A DNA stretch of 56,998 bases, from contig JANYJZ010000023.1 in the NCBI GenBank assembly GCA_025358305.1, forward strand, positions 1 to 56,998, written 5' to 3'. Source of the stretch: Ignavibacteriota bacterium (lineage in GTDB: Bacteria > Bacteroidota > Ignavibacteria > UBA10030 > SZUA-254). How positions within the stretch are numbered: position 1 is the stretch's first letter; each line of letters begins with the position of its first letter. A program made the translations under genes and the position numbers. The notes under the pieces were generated by a model. That model saw only the letters and a program-made list of their open reading frames with translations. It was not told where the DNA came from and ran no database searches. Shown here piece after piece: positions 27,448 to 37,600 of this stretch.

Positions 27448-27606
27448 TATTATCCAGTGGAGATTGGTTCTCCCTTTATCATTCTCATGCGATTATGACG
27501 GGCAGCAAAATTATTATCCCTGCACGATCTGAATGCCACCTGGTCTCTCTTCCTCCCACATTACTCCGTTCGAGATCCGTCGATCCAGGGACAGTCCGCT
27601 AGCATC

Positions 27607-27636
27607 GTGGCTTCTGACACGGCAATTCCGTATATT
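27607..27636 (+). promoter_or_regulatory. Candidate promoter of DUF1385-prfA
   Basis: TATATT at 27631-27636 preceded by TTCCG, matching the extended -10 pattern TTYCGTAKATT. The -35 (GTGGCT, spacer 18) is poor. Transcription would start near 27643; the ribosome site GAAAGGAG at 27646-27653 precedes the GTG start. Confidence 0.4.
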
Positions 27637-27659
27637 TAACATAATGAAAGGAGTTTTTC

Positions 27660-28673
27660 GTGTCTGAAACCAAATATCAATTTGACCCAAATAAGCCGCT
27701 GATGGTGGGCGGGCAGGCCGTAATCGAAGGCGTCATGATGCGCGGTCCCGGGCGCATTGCCACAGCGGTCCGCCGCTCGAATGGCAGCATCGTGGTCAAG
27801 AAGAAAGAGTACGAATCGCTCGCCGAAAAGTACCCCGTTTTCCGGCTCCCGATCCTCCGCGGGGCCGTCGGCCTTATTGAAATGATGTTCGTTGGGATCG
27901 AGACCCTGAACTTCTCGGCCGAAGTGGCCATGCACGATATCGAAGAGAAGGAACGTGCGAACGGCAACGGCAAAGCGAAGAAGGAAAAAAAGGCGGCCTC
28001 GAATACGAAGATCGGCCTCACCGTGGCGTTTTCACTCCTCGTCGGGGTCGGCGTCTTCTTCTTCACCCCGCTCTTCATCACGACGAAACTCTTCAACATC
28101 GAACAGAGTGCGTTCGTGTTCAACGTCGTCGCCGGTGTCATCCGGATCGGCATCCTCCTCGGATATCTTTCCGCCATCTCCCTCATGAAGGACGTGCAGC
28201 GCCTGTTCCGGTACCACGGCGCCGAGCACAAGGCGGTCTTTACGTTCGAGTCGCGGGCGGATCTCACCCCCGAATCTGCCGCGCACTACACCAGATTTCA
28301 CCCACGCTGCGGGACGAGCTTCATCCTCATTGTCATGGTGACGTCGATCCTCCTGTTCGCGGTCATCGATTCGCTTCTCATCATGTGGCTGGGCCACATC
28401 TCACTCCCCGTGCGGCTTCTGACGCACATCCCGTTCATCCCCCTTGTCGGCGGGGCAGCCTATGAGTTCATCCGGTGGTCCGCCAAGCGCAGCACGACCG
28501 CTGTCGGCAAGATGCTCGTAGCCCCAGGCCTCTGGCTCCAGCGCATCACGACGAAAGAGCCCGACCACGGTATGCTCGAGGTTGCGGTCGTCGCGCTCAA
28601 GTGCGCCCTCCGAATGGAGGAGCCCGCGGGCATCGCCTATATCGAGAGCGCTTCCGAGCTCGTCGCAGGGTAA
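27660..28673 (+). CDS. DUF1385 (YqhQ-like) membrane protein
   Basis: 337 residues from GTG 27660 with GAAAGGAG seven bases upstream. The N-terminal signature MVGGQAVIEGVMMRGPGRIATAVRR defines DUF1385. After a Lys-rich linker come hydrophobic helices (about 118-140, 150-180), a conserved RLFRYHGAEHKAVFTFE and HPRCGTSFILIVM segment with His/Cys suggestive of metal binding, and two more helices. Function is not established. Adjacency to prfA, three bases downstream, is a recurring arrangement for this family in several bacterial groups. Confidence 0.9.
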   Translation: MSETKYQFDPNKPLMVGGQAVIEGVMMRGPGRIATAVRRSNGSIVVKKKEYESLAEKYPVFRLPILRGAVGLIEMMFVGIETLNFSAEVAMHDIEEKERANGNGKAKKEKKAASNTKIGLTVAFSLLVGVGVFFFTPLFITTKLFNIEQSAFVFNVVAGVIRIGILLGYLSAISLMKDVQRLFRYHGAEHKAVFTFESRADLTPESAAHYTRFHPRCGTSFILIVMVTSILLFAVIDSLLIMWLGHISLPVRLLTHIPFIPLVGGAAYEFIRWSAKRSTTAVGKMLVAPGLWLQRITTKEPDHGMLEVAVVALKCALRMEEPAGIAYIESASELVAG

Positions 28674-28676
28674 ACC

Positions 28677-29756
28677 ATGTTCGATCGGCTAGAAAAATCG
28701 GCGCTTCGCTACGAAGAGTTGATGCGGCTCCTTGCCGACCCCGAGACGCTTTCCAACCAGGACCGTTTCCGGGACCTGAGCAAGGAACACAGCGAGCTCA
28801 CCCCCATCATCCAGACCTACGAGAAGTACAAGAAGTCCCGCAAGGACGCCGAGAACCTCAAGACCCTTGCCAACACCTCCTCTGATCCGGAGATGCGGGA
28901 TCTCGCTCGTGCGGAATTAAGCGAAGCAGAAACCCTCCAACAGTCTCTCGAAGAAACCCTCAAACTGCTCCTCCTTCCGAAGGATCCGAACGACGATAAG
29001 GACTGCATCGTTGAGATCCGGGGCGGCACCGGCGGGGAAGAGGCTGCGCTCTTTGCGGCGGACCTTTACCGCATGTACACGCGGTTCGCGGAACGGCAAG
29101 GATGGAAGACCGAGCTTCTCGACTGGAACGATACGGGGAAGGGAGGCTTCAAGGAAGTGATCTTCTCGCTCAGGGGAACGGGTGCCTACGGTGCCCTGAA
29201 GTTTGAAAGCGGAGTCCACCGCGTCCAGCGCGTCCCGGAAACGGAATCGCAGGGAAGGGTCCACACCTCTGCTGCGACGGTCGCCGTGCTGCCGGAGCTC
29301 GAAGAGGTAGATTCCGACATCCAGATCAACCCCGTCGACCTCGACATCGACACATACCGTTCAGGAGGCAAGGGGGGACAGAACGTCAACAAGGTCGAGA
29401 CCGCCGTGAGGATCACCCACCGGCCTTCGGGCATCGTGGTGGCTTGCCAGCAGGAGCGCTCGCAGTTTCAGAACCGCCAGAAGGCGATGGTGATGCTCCG
29501 GTCAAAGCTCTATGAGATCAAAGTGCAGGAACAGAACGCCTCCATCTCGCTGCAGCGGAAGCTCATGGTGAAAAGCGGAGACCGCAGCGACAAGATCCGC
29601 ACGTATAATTTCCCCCAGAATCGCGTCACCGATCATCGGATCGGCGTGACGCTCTACAATCTCTCCGATGTCATTGACGGAAAGCTCGACGAACTTATCG
29701 AGCGCCTCCGCATCGCCGATCGCGCCGAACGGCTCCAGGAAAGTTCGACCAAGTAA
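28677..29756 (+). CDS. prfA: Peptide chain release factor 1
   Basis: 359 residues, standard RF1 length. It recognises UAA/UAG and triggers peptidyl-tRNA hydrolysis. GGQ is at residues 233-235 ([16 protein letters not shown]), and the stop-codon recognition tripeptide PxT is PET at 187-189 in [10 protein letters not shown]. The N-terminal helical domain (residues 1-100) and the [18 protein letters not shown] segment are typical of RF1 rather than RF2. The methyltransferase gene prmC that often follows is absent; the gene is convergent with tadA, stops 18 bases apart. Confidence 0.95.
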   Translation: MFDRLEKSALRYEELMRLLADPETLSNQDRFRDLSKEHSELTPIIQTYEKYKKSRKDAENLKTLANTSSDPEMRDLARAELSEAETLQQSLEETLKLLLLPKDPNDDKDCIVEIRGGTGGEEAALFAADLYRMYTRFAERQGWKTELLDWNDTGKGGFKEVIFSLRGTGAYGALKFESGVHRVQRVPETESQGRVHTSAATVAVLPELEEVDSDIQINPVDLDIDTYRSGGKGGQNVNKVETAVRITHRPSGIVVACQQERSQFQNRQKAMVMLRSKLYEIKVQEQNASISLQRKLMVKSGDRSDKIRTYNFPQNRVTDHRIGVTLYNLSDVIDGKLDELIERLRIADRAERLQESSTK

Positions 29757-29774
29757 ACCCTTCGCCTGTTCTGT

Positions 29775-30251
29775 TTATTTCTCCGCTCCGGGCCTTCTCG
29801 CCTTAAAAAATTCCTTTAGTATTCCCCCGCATTGCTCTTCGCGTACTCCCCCGACCGTGTGGACGCGGTGGTTGAGCCGCGTGTCATTCGTGATCGTATA
29901 GAGCGTCGTGCAGGCGCCCGCCTTCGGGTCGTACGCTCCGAAGACGAGGATCGGCATTCGCGCCAGGACGATGGCCCCCGCGCACATGGGGCAGGGCTCC
30001 AGCGTCACGTAGAGGATGCAGTCATCAAGGCGCCGGCTCCCGAGGTGGGACGCAGCCGAGGTTATCGCGATCATTTCGGCGTGGGCCGTCGGGTCGTTGA
30101 GCATTTCGGTCTGGTTGGAGCCCTTCGCAATGACGACGCCGCGCTGGACGATGATGGCGCCCACGGGGACCTCTTTGCGGGCAAGGGCGACCCCCGCTTC
30201 CTTAAGCGCCAGATCCATGAAATACTCGTGGGGTTTATCGGGCTGAATCAT
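29775..30251 (-). CDS. tadA: tRNA(adenosine34) deaminase
   Basis: 158 residues. Converts A34 to inosine in tRNA-Arg(ACG). Zinc and catalytic residues are present: H57-A58-E59 and P86-C87-xx-C90 in [11 protein letters not shown], plus GAYDPKAGA and a C-terminal EECGG-like segment. The start ATG at 30251 follows a well-formed promoter. It lies alone on the minus strand. Confidence 0.94.
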   Translation of the reverse strand: MIQPDKPHEYFMDLALKEAGVALARKEVPVGAIIVQRGVVIAKGSNQTEMLNDPTAHAEMIAITSAASHLGSRRLDDCILYVTLEPCPMCAGAIVLARMPILVFGAYDPKAGACTTLYTITNDTRLNHRVHTVGGVREEQCGGILKEFFKARRPGAEK

Positions 30252-30289
30252 GATCGCATATCCGATGGTGTTGAAATTTTAATGTTTCT

Positions 30290-30318
30290 AGTATAGCGAA
30301 AATAGACGGATTTGGCAA
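30290..30318 (-). promoter_or_regulatory. Sigma70-like promoter of tadA
   Basis: On the minus strand TTGCCA (30318-30313), a 17-base spacer ending TTTTCGC, then TATACT (30295-30290). Expected start near 30283, about 30 bases before the tadA ATG. Confidence 0.65.
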
Positions 30319-30355
30319 AGTTTGCACCAGTATGATGCCACAGTCACAGCTTGGT

Positions 30356-30384
30356 TTGAATTTCCTGCCTATAATGGGTATATT
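30356..30384 (+). promoter_or_regulatory. Candidate promoter of the PHP/FN3 T9SS gene
   Basis: TTGAAT (30356-30361), 17 bases, TATATT (30379-30384). A perfect TATAAT also occurs at 30370-30375 but lacks a partner -35. Expected start near 30391; GGAG at 30408 precedes ATG 30426. Confidence 0.45.
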
Positions 30385-30425
30385 TCCGTATAACCTTACA
30401 CTATATATGGAGCAGTAAGCTTCCG

Positions 30426-33400
30426 ATGAAGAACCGCCTCCCGATGCTGTTCATGCTGGGGTTTGTCTTCGCTTTCCCCGTACTCGTCTCTGCGCAGACG
30501 TATAATGTCTACTTCGGCGACATGCATTCGCACACCTGGTATTCCGATGGAAACAAGGACCAGGATACGAATACCTACAAGAAGCCCGTCGCTCGCGCCA
30601 TCACCTATGCGCGCGATGTCGCGAACAATATGGACTTTCTCGGTGTGAGCGAGCACAACCACAACGAGAGTCTGAACATGAAGATGGGGTACTGGCGCTC
30701 CGGTGGTGTAGAAGCTGATTCGGTGAATCAGGATGGAACATTCGTCGGATTCTACGGTCAGGAGTGGGGGGTGATCAGTCAGGGCGGTCACGCGATGATC
30801 TACGGAACGAAGAAACTGTTCGGCTGGAATACAGGCATCTTCGACGTGTTTGTTGCAAAGGGCGATTATGCCTCGCTCTATGATTCGGTCAAGAAGTACA
30901 ACGGCTGGATGTATCTTGCCCATCCGCAAGCGACGGATTTTGGCGGCATCTTCTCCACGTATCACGCCAGCTGGGACAGCGTCGTTCAGGGGGTTGCAGT
31001 ACGGAGCGGACCGGCACTTACAGCGAATTATACCGAGACGGCCGGTCTCGGCACACAATACGAGGTACGGTATCACGATCTCCTCCGGCTCGGCTACCAC
31101 GTCGCGCCGTGCGCAAATCAGGATAATCATTACACGAGCTATGGGATGGTGAACCAGCAGCGCACTGCTGTCTTGGCCACATCCCTGACGCAAGCGAATA
31201 TCCTGGACGCGCTGAAGAACCGGCGCGCGTATGCCACCGAAGATCACAACCTCGAACTCCGCTTCGAATCCGGCGCACACCAGATGGGGGAGATCTACAC
31301 CACGAGCGGCAACGTCCCGCTACGCGTGAAGGTTGCCGATCCGGGAGAGACGTTTGCGAGCATCACTATTCGGTACGGTGTCCCCGGCTCCGGATCGGCT
31401 CCGACGGCATTGCCCGGGGGCTCGGCTACCGGAAAGGATTCACTCATCGTTTCGCAGACGCAGCCTGTCAATACCACGTATTACTACTACGCGTACGTTG
31501 TTGAGTCGGATGGCAACGCCGCTTGGTCCGCACCGATATGGGTCACGACGGTAGCGTCAGTAGGACCGCCCTCAGCCTTCAATCTCACTGCACCGACGAA
31601 CAACGCCACGATTCAACCGGTCAGCGGGACGCTGACGTGGGGTTCGGCAACGGGCGCCACACAGTACGATGTCTACTTCGGGACATCATCTCCGGGAACA
31701 CTTGTCAGCACCAATCAGTTCGGCACCTCGTACAATTACACCGCGGCCTACAACACCTCGTATTTCTGGAAGGTGGTGGCGAAGAACGGATTTGGCAACA
31801 CTGATGCGACCGGCTCTCCCTGGGGCTTTACCACGGCGATCGCGCCGCCAGCGAATTTCTCGCTCGTAACTCCTACCAATCTTGCGACGAACCAGGCAGT
31901 CTCCGGTACACTGAACTGGTCCGCGTCGACAGGCGCGACGGCGTACGATGTCTATTTCAGCACCGCGTCGCCGCCTGCGGTCATCATCAGCCCCGACCAG
32001 GCGGATACGACATATAACTACTCTGGTTTGGCGAACAGCACGGCATATCATTGGAGAGTTGTGGCAAAAAATGCAGGCGGTTCCACCGAGGCGTTCTCCT
32101 CGCCTCGGGCCTTCACAACGATCGTGGGAGCCCCTGGAGCATTCACGCAGAGCTCTCCCGCAGACAGCGCGATTGATCGTCCCGTCACTGGCCAGTTATC
32201 TTGGACGGTTTCACCCACTGCGGCAACCTATGACGTGTATCTCGACACGGCTGCGAATCCGACGACGCTCGTGAGCCCTGATCAGGCTGGAACGACCTAT
32301 AATTATAGCGGACTGTCAAACTCGACGCTGTACCGCTGGAAGATCGTCGCGAAGAATTTTTCCGGAAACCTCGCTGCGAGCAATGCGCCGACGAGCTTTA
32401 CGACGGTCATACCCGCGCCGAACGCGTTCACGCTGCTCACTCCTCCCAACGGCGCGATCAACCAGCAGCACGCCGGAACCCTCATCTGGCAGGCTTCTGC
32501 GAATGCCGCAACGTATGACGTCTATCTCGATACATCGGCCAGCCCGGCCGTGATCGTCAGCGCGAACCAGGCTCCTACGTCGTACGCGTATGCGGGACTC
32601 ACGGACGGATCGGTCTATTATTGGAAGGTCGTCGCAAAGAACGCCGGAGGCAGTACGCCGGCGACAGTGGTGCCATTCCAGTTCACGGCGATCAATCTTC
32701 CCGCGGCGCCGAGCCTCGTCATTTCCTCGAACGTGACGACGAGTAGCCTCCAACTCTCCTGGAAGGACAACGCACCGGATGAGACCGGCTACCGCGTGTA
32801 CCGTTCTCTTGCCGCCGGCGGTCCGTTCATACAGCAGGGCGGCGATCTTCCGGCGAATACTGTATTCTTCAACGACGCCGGTCTTTTGCCTAACGTACGG
32901 TACTATTACCAGATCATTCCCTTCAACGGTCTCGGCGAGGGCGACCATGCCTCTTTCAATCTTGCCACGCTTGCCGTGCCTGCCGGTCCGCCAACGCTCA
33001 GTGAAGCGACGTATCTCAGCATGCGGGTAACTCTCAACCCCGGTGTCAATCCGGATCCGACGCAATTCTCGATCAGAACGATCGCCGACGCGGACACGCA
33101 ATACCTACGCATCAATGGGACCTCCGGCAGCACACCAGCCTGGGGAACGTTCGAAGAGTGGGGGAGCGCGAGCGGGATTGTCATCAGCAGCCTGCATACG
33201 TGCAAGGACTATGCTGTAGCAGTTCAAGCCCGGAATCTGGATAACATCACAACGACCCTCACCGCTGACGTCCACCAGACGCTTCAGTGTTTCTCGATTT
33301 CCGGCGCGGCCGAAACGGGTTGGAACCTCGTCTCCTTGCCTGTTGCCGTCGCGGATCAGAGCAAGAACTCGGTATTCCCGACGAGCATCTCGAATGCGTT

Positions 33401-34442
33401 CTCGTATCAGACCGGGTATCAACAGCGCGATACTCTTGTGCAGGGACTCGGATACTGGCTGAAGTTCAACGCCGCCGATCCGATGCTTCTGCAGGGGGAG
33501 CCGGGAACGCTGGATTCCATTCCCGTGGCGAGCGGGTGGAATATCATCGGATCGGTCGCATCCACCGTGAGTATCGGCTCGATCATTGAAGTACCGTCGG
33601 GTCTTGTTTCTTCCCCGTACTTCGGCTATAGCGGCGCTTACGCCACGACGGATTCGATCCATCCTCTCCATGGATACTGGGTAAAAGCGAGTGCGCCTGG
33701 AAAACTCGTCCTGACTTCACTCTCAGCGGTGCCGCTGGCGCATCCGCGCATATCTGCGGAAACCGTCCCGACGCTCGGAACTTTCACATTCAAGGATGCA
33801 CAGGGCCATGCGCAGACGCTCGGTATCGTACTGAGCCAAAATGATGCCGGCGGAGATGTGCTTTCCGAACTTCCTCCTCGTCCTCCTCAGGGATCCTTCG
33901 ACGTCCGGTTCGCCTCACAACGCTCCACGGAAGCGGTCGTGAATACGGCTGGTGTTGCGACATCATTGCCGATCGAGCTGCAGTCGCCCTCAGGCGCGGT
34001 GGAACTCTCCTGGAGCCTCGCAAGGATGGGCGGCGTCCAATTTGAGCTTTCCTACGGCGCCGCGACCATGCCCCTCTCCGGGAGCGGATCGCTCAAGCTG
34101 CCGCAGGGTACGGCCCAGCTGACTCTGAAAGGTACGGCCTCGAGGGGAGAACATCTTCCGACGGCGTTCGCACTGCATCAGAACTATCCGAATCCGTTCA
34201 ACCCCTCCACGGAGATCCGTTACGATCTTCCGGTTCGCAGCGCAGTACGCATGACGGTCTATAACCTCCTTGGCGTCCAAATCGCGACACTTGTCGACGG
34301 TGAACAGGAGCCGGGATACCATGCCGTCTCCTGGCACCCGCAGGTTTCCAGCGGAATGTACTTTTACAAGATGGAGGCGGTCAGCTCCGCGAATCCAAGC
34401 GATTCGTTCCAGAAGACCTCGCGGATGCTCTATCTGAAGTAG
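30426..34442 (+). CDS. Secreted PHP-type metallohydrolase with fibronectin-like modules and T9SS domain
   Basis: 1338 residues. Signal peptide MKNRLPMLFMLGFVFAFPVLVSA. Residues about 27-290 are a PHP-superfamily domain of the CehA/McbA kind: GDMHSHTWYSDG (HxH), FLGVSEHNHN, LAHPQATDF and CANQDNHYTS supply the usual His/Asp metal ligands. From about 380 come four related modules of about 95 residues (each with TYDVYLDTA..., WKVVAKN), one canonical FN3 near 762-855, a domain with the pattern GWNLVSLPVA ... GYWLKF, and a C-terminal T9SS type A domain (LHQNYPNPFNPSTEIRYDLP ... SSGMYFYKMEA). Probably an exported, surface-held hydrolase; the substrate (phosphoester or other) is unknown. A strong terminator follows. 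Confidence 0.86.
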   Translation: MKNRLPMLFMLGFVFAFPVLVSAQTYNVYFGDMHSHTWYSDGNKDQDTNTYKKPVARAITYARDVANNMDFLGVSEHNHNESLNMKMGYWRSGGVEADSVNQDGTFVGFYGQEWGVISQGGHAMIYGTKKLFGWNTGIFDVFVAKGDYASLYDSVKKYNGWMYLAHPQATDFGGIFSTYHASWDSVVQGVAVRSGPALTANYTETAGLGTQYEVRYHDLLRLGYHVAPCANQDNHYTSYGMVNQQRTAVLATSLTQANILDALKNRRAYATEDHNLELRFESGAHQMGEIYTTSGNVPLRVKVADPGETFASITIRYGVPGSGSAPTALPGGSATGKDSLIVSQTQPVNTTYYYYAYVVESDGNAAWSAPIWVTTVASVGPPSAFNLTAPTNNATIQPVSGTLTWGSATGATQYDVYFGTSSPGTLVSTNQFGTSYNYTAAYNTSYFWKVVAKNGFGNTDATGSPWGFTTAIAPPANFSLVTPTNLATNQAVSGTLNWSASTGATAYDVYFSTASPPAVIISPDQADTTYNYSGLANSTAYHWRVVAKNAGGSTEAFSSPRAFTTIVGAPGAFTQSSPADSAIDRPVTGQLSWTVSPTAATYDVYLDTAANPTTLVSPDQAGTTYNYSGLSNSTLYRWKIVAKNFSGNLAASNAPTSFTTVIPAPNAFTLLTPPNGAINQQHAGTLIWQASANAATYDVYLDTSASPAVIVSANQAPTSYAYAGLTDGSVYYWKVVAKNAGGSTPATVVPFQFTAINLPAAPSLVISSNVTTSSLQLSWKDNAPDETGYRVYRSLAAGGPFIQQGGDLPANTVFFNDAGLLPNVRYYYQIIPFNGLGEGDHASFNLATLAVPAGPPTLSEATYLSMRVTLNPGVNPDPTQFSIRTIADADTQYLRINGTSGSTPAWGTFEEWGSASGIVISSLHTCKDYAVAVQARNLDNITTTLTADVHQTLQCFSISGAAETGWNLVSLPVAVADQSKNSVFPTSISNAFSYQTGYQQRDTLVQGLGYWLKFNAADPMLLQGEPGTLDSIPVASGWNIIGSVASTVSIGSIIEVPSGLVSSPYFGYSGAYATTDSIHPLHGYWVKASAPGKLVLTSLSAVPLAHPRISAETVPTLGTFTFKDAQGHAQTLGIVLSQNDAGGDVLSELPPRPPQGSFDVRFASQRSTEAVVNTAGVATSLPIELQSPSGAVELSWSLARMGGVQFELSYGAATMPLSGSGSLKLPQGTAQLTLKGTASRGEHLPTAFALHQNYPNPFNPSTEIRYDLPVRSAVRMTVYNLLGVQIATLVDGEQEPGYHAVSWHPQVSSGMYFYKMEAVSSANPSDSFQKTSRMLYLK

Positions 34443-34478
34443 ATCCCCCCGTTCCACGAATCGTTGCATCCCTTTCAA

Positions 34479-34508
34479 GCCGCCGGTCATTGACCGGCGG
34501 CTTTTTTT
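34479..34508 (+). terminator. Intrinsic terminator after the PHP/FN3 gene
   Basis: Arms GCCGCCGGTCA (34479-34489) and TGACCGGCGGC (34491-34501) pair perfectly and are followed by seven T. It isolates the two giant genes as separate transcription units. Confidence 0.9.
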
Positions 34509-34689
34509 CGACCCAGTTGAGCCGATGCGGCCCCAAAATCCCTGAAATCGGCCTTTTATTTGGTGGGGTCGGGCGGTCATTCGTGTGACGCGGGATACTG
34601 CATAATTGCCAAAATAAGTGTATCTAGAAGGCGAAACCTGCGTTTCACTCTAGATTGCCAAAACGATCAGTTGCTCTAAGGACGAACCG
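34509..34689 (+). other. Leader region of the 2529-aa gene
   Basis: About 180 bases between the terminator and the start codon. ATTGCCAAAA occurs twice (34605-34614 and 34654-34663), each next to a TCTAGA-like element. A TAGATT (34651-34656) and a CATAAT (34601-34606) could be -10 boxes, but neither has a good -35 partner. Promoter not resolved. Confidence 0.3.
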
Positions 34690-37600
34690 ATGAAAGTTCT
34701 GACCTCCGTATTAGTATTGTTTGTCGCTCTCTCTAACGCCTTTGGGCAGATCCCCGCGTCGACGCCTTTGAGTCGAATCCTGGGCGTAACCGGACTCCAT
34801 GAAAGCCCCGGTGTATCCGGCGGAAAACTCCGTTTCGGATCGAGCGCTGCGCGTGCTTTCACACCCTCGAATACTTTGTCCGAACTGGCCGATCCGGCAG
34901 ACTCGGCATGGGATAACCGCTTCGATTCCCTGGGCGGGCTAAATGGTATTGCGCACGCCGTCGCAATCAACGGTTCGGACGTCTATGTTGGCGGTGAGTT
35001 CACGACCGCCGGTGGAATCGCCGCGAGCGCCATCGCTCGGTGGGACGGGCAGAACTGGCATGCCCTCGGAGCAGGGGTGAATAACGTCGTGTGGGCCATC
35101 GCCGTCAACGGCGCGGACGTCTACGCGGCCGGACAGTTCACCACCGCTGGAGGATCGCCGGCGAACTCCATCGCGAAGTGGGACGGCAGCACGTGGACCC
35201 CCCTGGGGTCCGGCATGAACGGCACCGTCTACGCGTTGGCCGTAAAAGGATCGGATCTCTATGCCGGCGGACTCTTTACGACGGCGGACGGGGCGAGTGC
35301 CTCGAACATCGCGAAGTGGGATGGAGCGAATTGGTCCGCTCTCGGGTCGGGAATGAATAGTTATGTCTTTGCCCTTGCCGCGCGCGGCCCGGAGCTCATC
35401 GCTGGCGGCAACTTCACAAGTGCCGGCGGCACTGGTGCGAACCGCGTGGCATCGTGGGATGGACTGACGTGGTCACCGTTGGGTTCAGGAATGAATAACT
35501 TTGTCTTTGCGGTCGCCACGAGCGGAAGCGACGTCGTCGCGGCGGGAGACTTTCAGACAGCTGACGGCGTGAGCGCGACTCGGATCGCGAGATGGAACGG
35601 AGCGAACTGGTCGGCCCTCGGGTCGGGAATGAACAACACCGTCTTCTCCCTGGCGGTCAATGGTCAGGAGATCTATGCAGGCGGGTTCTTCACGCAAGCT
35701 GGAATTGCGGCGGTGAACCACGTCGCGCGCTACGACAGCACGGGATGGTCGGCGCTCGGGTCGGGAACGAACGGCACTTCGGTCTTTGCGCTTGCACTGC
35801 GCCAAGGCAGTCTCTACGCCGGAGGGAACTACACTATCGCGGGAGAAAATCCCTCGTTCTATTTCGGCCGGTGGAACCTCCCTCCTTGGATGATCACCGC
35901 AACCGCGGGAAGCGGTGGCACGATCCTCCCCTCGGGAAGCCTGGCCGTAGAAAATGGAACTGATACGCTCATTTCGTTCCTGGCGGACGTCGGCAGGCAC
36001 CTTGACAGTGTTTTCGTCGACGGCGTCTATGTCGGACATCCGGCGTCATATTCCTTCACGAATGTCACGGCGAACCATACCATACGTGCGAGCTTCGCGA
36101 ACGACACGTTCACGGTGAGCGCGAGCTCCGGTGCGAACGGCACAATCGCTCCTACGGGCAGCACAATCGTCCTGTATGGCGGCAACCAGATATACACGAT
36201 CACGCCGAATACCGGCTACCACGTGGCGGACGTGCTCGTCGACGGTGCCTCGGTTGGTGCGGTTACAAGCTACCCCTTCACCAGTGTCACCGCGAACCAT
36301 ACGATCAGCGCGAGCTTCGCGATCGACGTCTTTACGATCACGGCGAGCTCCGGCGCGAACGGTTCCGTGACGCCTGCGGGCGCCACGCCTGTGAACTACG
36401 GCGGCAGTCAGACCTATACGATCACTCCGAACATAGGCTATCACGTCGCTGACGTCCTCGTTGACGGCGTCTCTGTCGGCGCGGTAACGAGCTATCCATT
36501 TACATCCGTCACGGCGAATCACACGATAGCCGCGAGCTTTGCGGTTGACATCTTTACGATCACGGCGAGCTCGGGCGCAAATGGCTCAGTGACGCCTGCC
36601 GGTGCGACCCCCGTGAACTACGGCGGCGGCCAGATCTACGCGATCACCCCGAATACGGGCTATCACGTCACGGACGTCCTGGTAGACGGCGTCTCAGTGG
36701 GCGCAGTGGCGAGCCATCCCTTTACGAACGTCACGGAGAACCACACGATAGCTGCGAGCTTTGCGATCGATGTTTTCACGATCACGGCGAGCTCCGGTGC
36801 GAACGGAACTGTCACGCCTGCCGGTGCGACTCCCGTGAACTACGGCGGCGGCCAGATCTACGCGATCACCCCGAATACGGGGTATCACGTCACGGACGTC
36901 CTGGTAGACGGCGTCTCAGTGGGCGCAGTGGCGAGCTATCCCTTTACGAACGTCACGGAGAACCACACGATAGCTGCGAGCTTTGCGATCGATGTTTTCA
37001 CGATCACGGCGAGCTCTGGCGCGAACGGAACCGTGACGCCTCCGGGTGCCACGCCAGTGAACTATGGCGGCAGTCAGACCTACGCGATCACCCCAAGTGC
37101 GGGCTACCACGTCGCGGACGTTCTCGTTGACGGCGCGTCGGTCGGCGCGGTAACAAGTTATCCGTTCACATTCATCGCGGCCAATCACACGATAGCCGCG
37201 AGCTTCGCGATCGATGTTTTCACGATCACGGCGAGCTCCGGTGCGAACGGAACCGTCACGCCTGCGGGCGCGACCCTCGTGAACTTCGGCGGCAGCCAGA
37301 CCTACACAATCACCCCTAATGCGGGTTACCATGTGGCGGATGTCCTGGTAGACGGCGCTTCTGTCGGCGCGGTGACGAGCTATCCCTTTACAAGCGTCAC
37401 GGCGAACCACACGATAGCCGCGAGCTTAGCAATCGACGTCTTTACGATCACGGCGAGCTCCGGCACGAACGGAACCGTGACGCCTGCCGGTGCGACCCCC
37501 GTGAATTACGGCACCGGCCAGACCTACGCGATCACGCCTGATGCCGGTTACCATGTGGCGGACGTCTTGGTCGACGGCGCCTCGGTCGGCGCGGTGACGA

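Noticed and set aside
30370-30375. Perfect TATAAT upstream of the PHP gene as its -10
   Set aside because: No -35-like hexamer 16-18 bases upstream; the TATATT at 30379 has a better partner.
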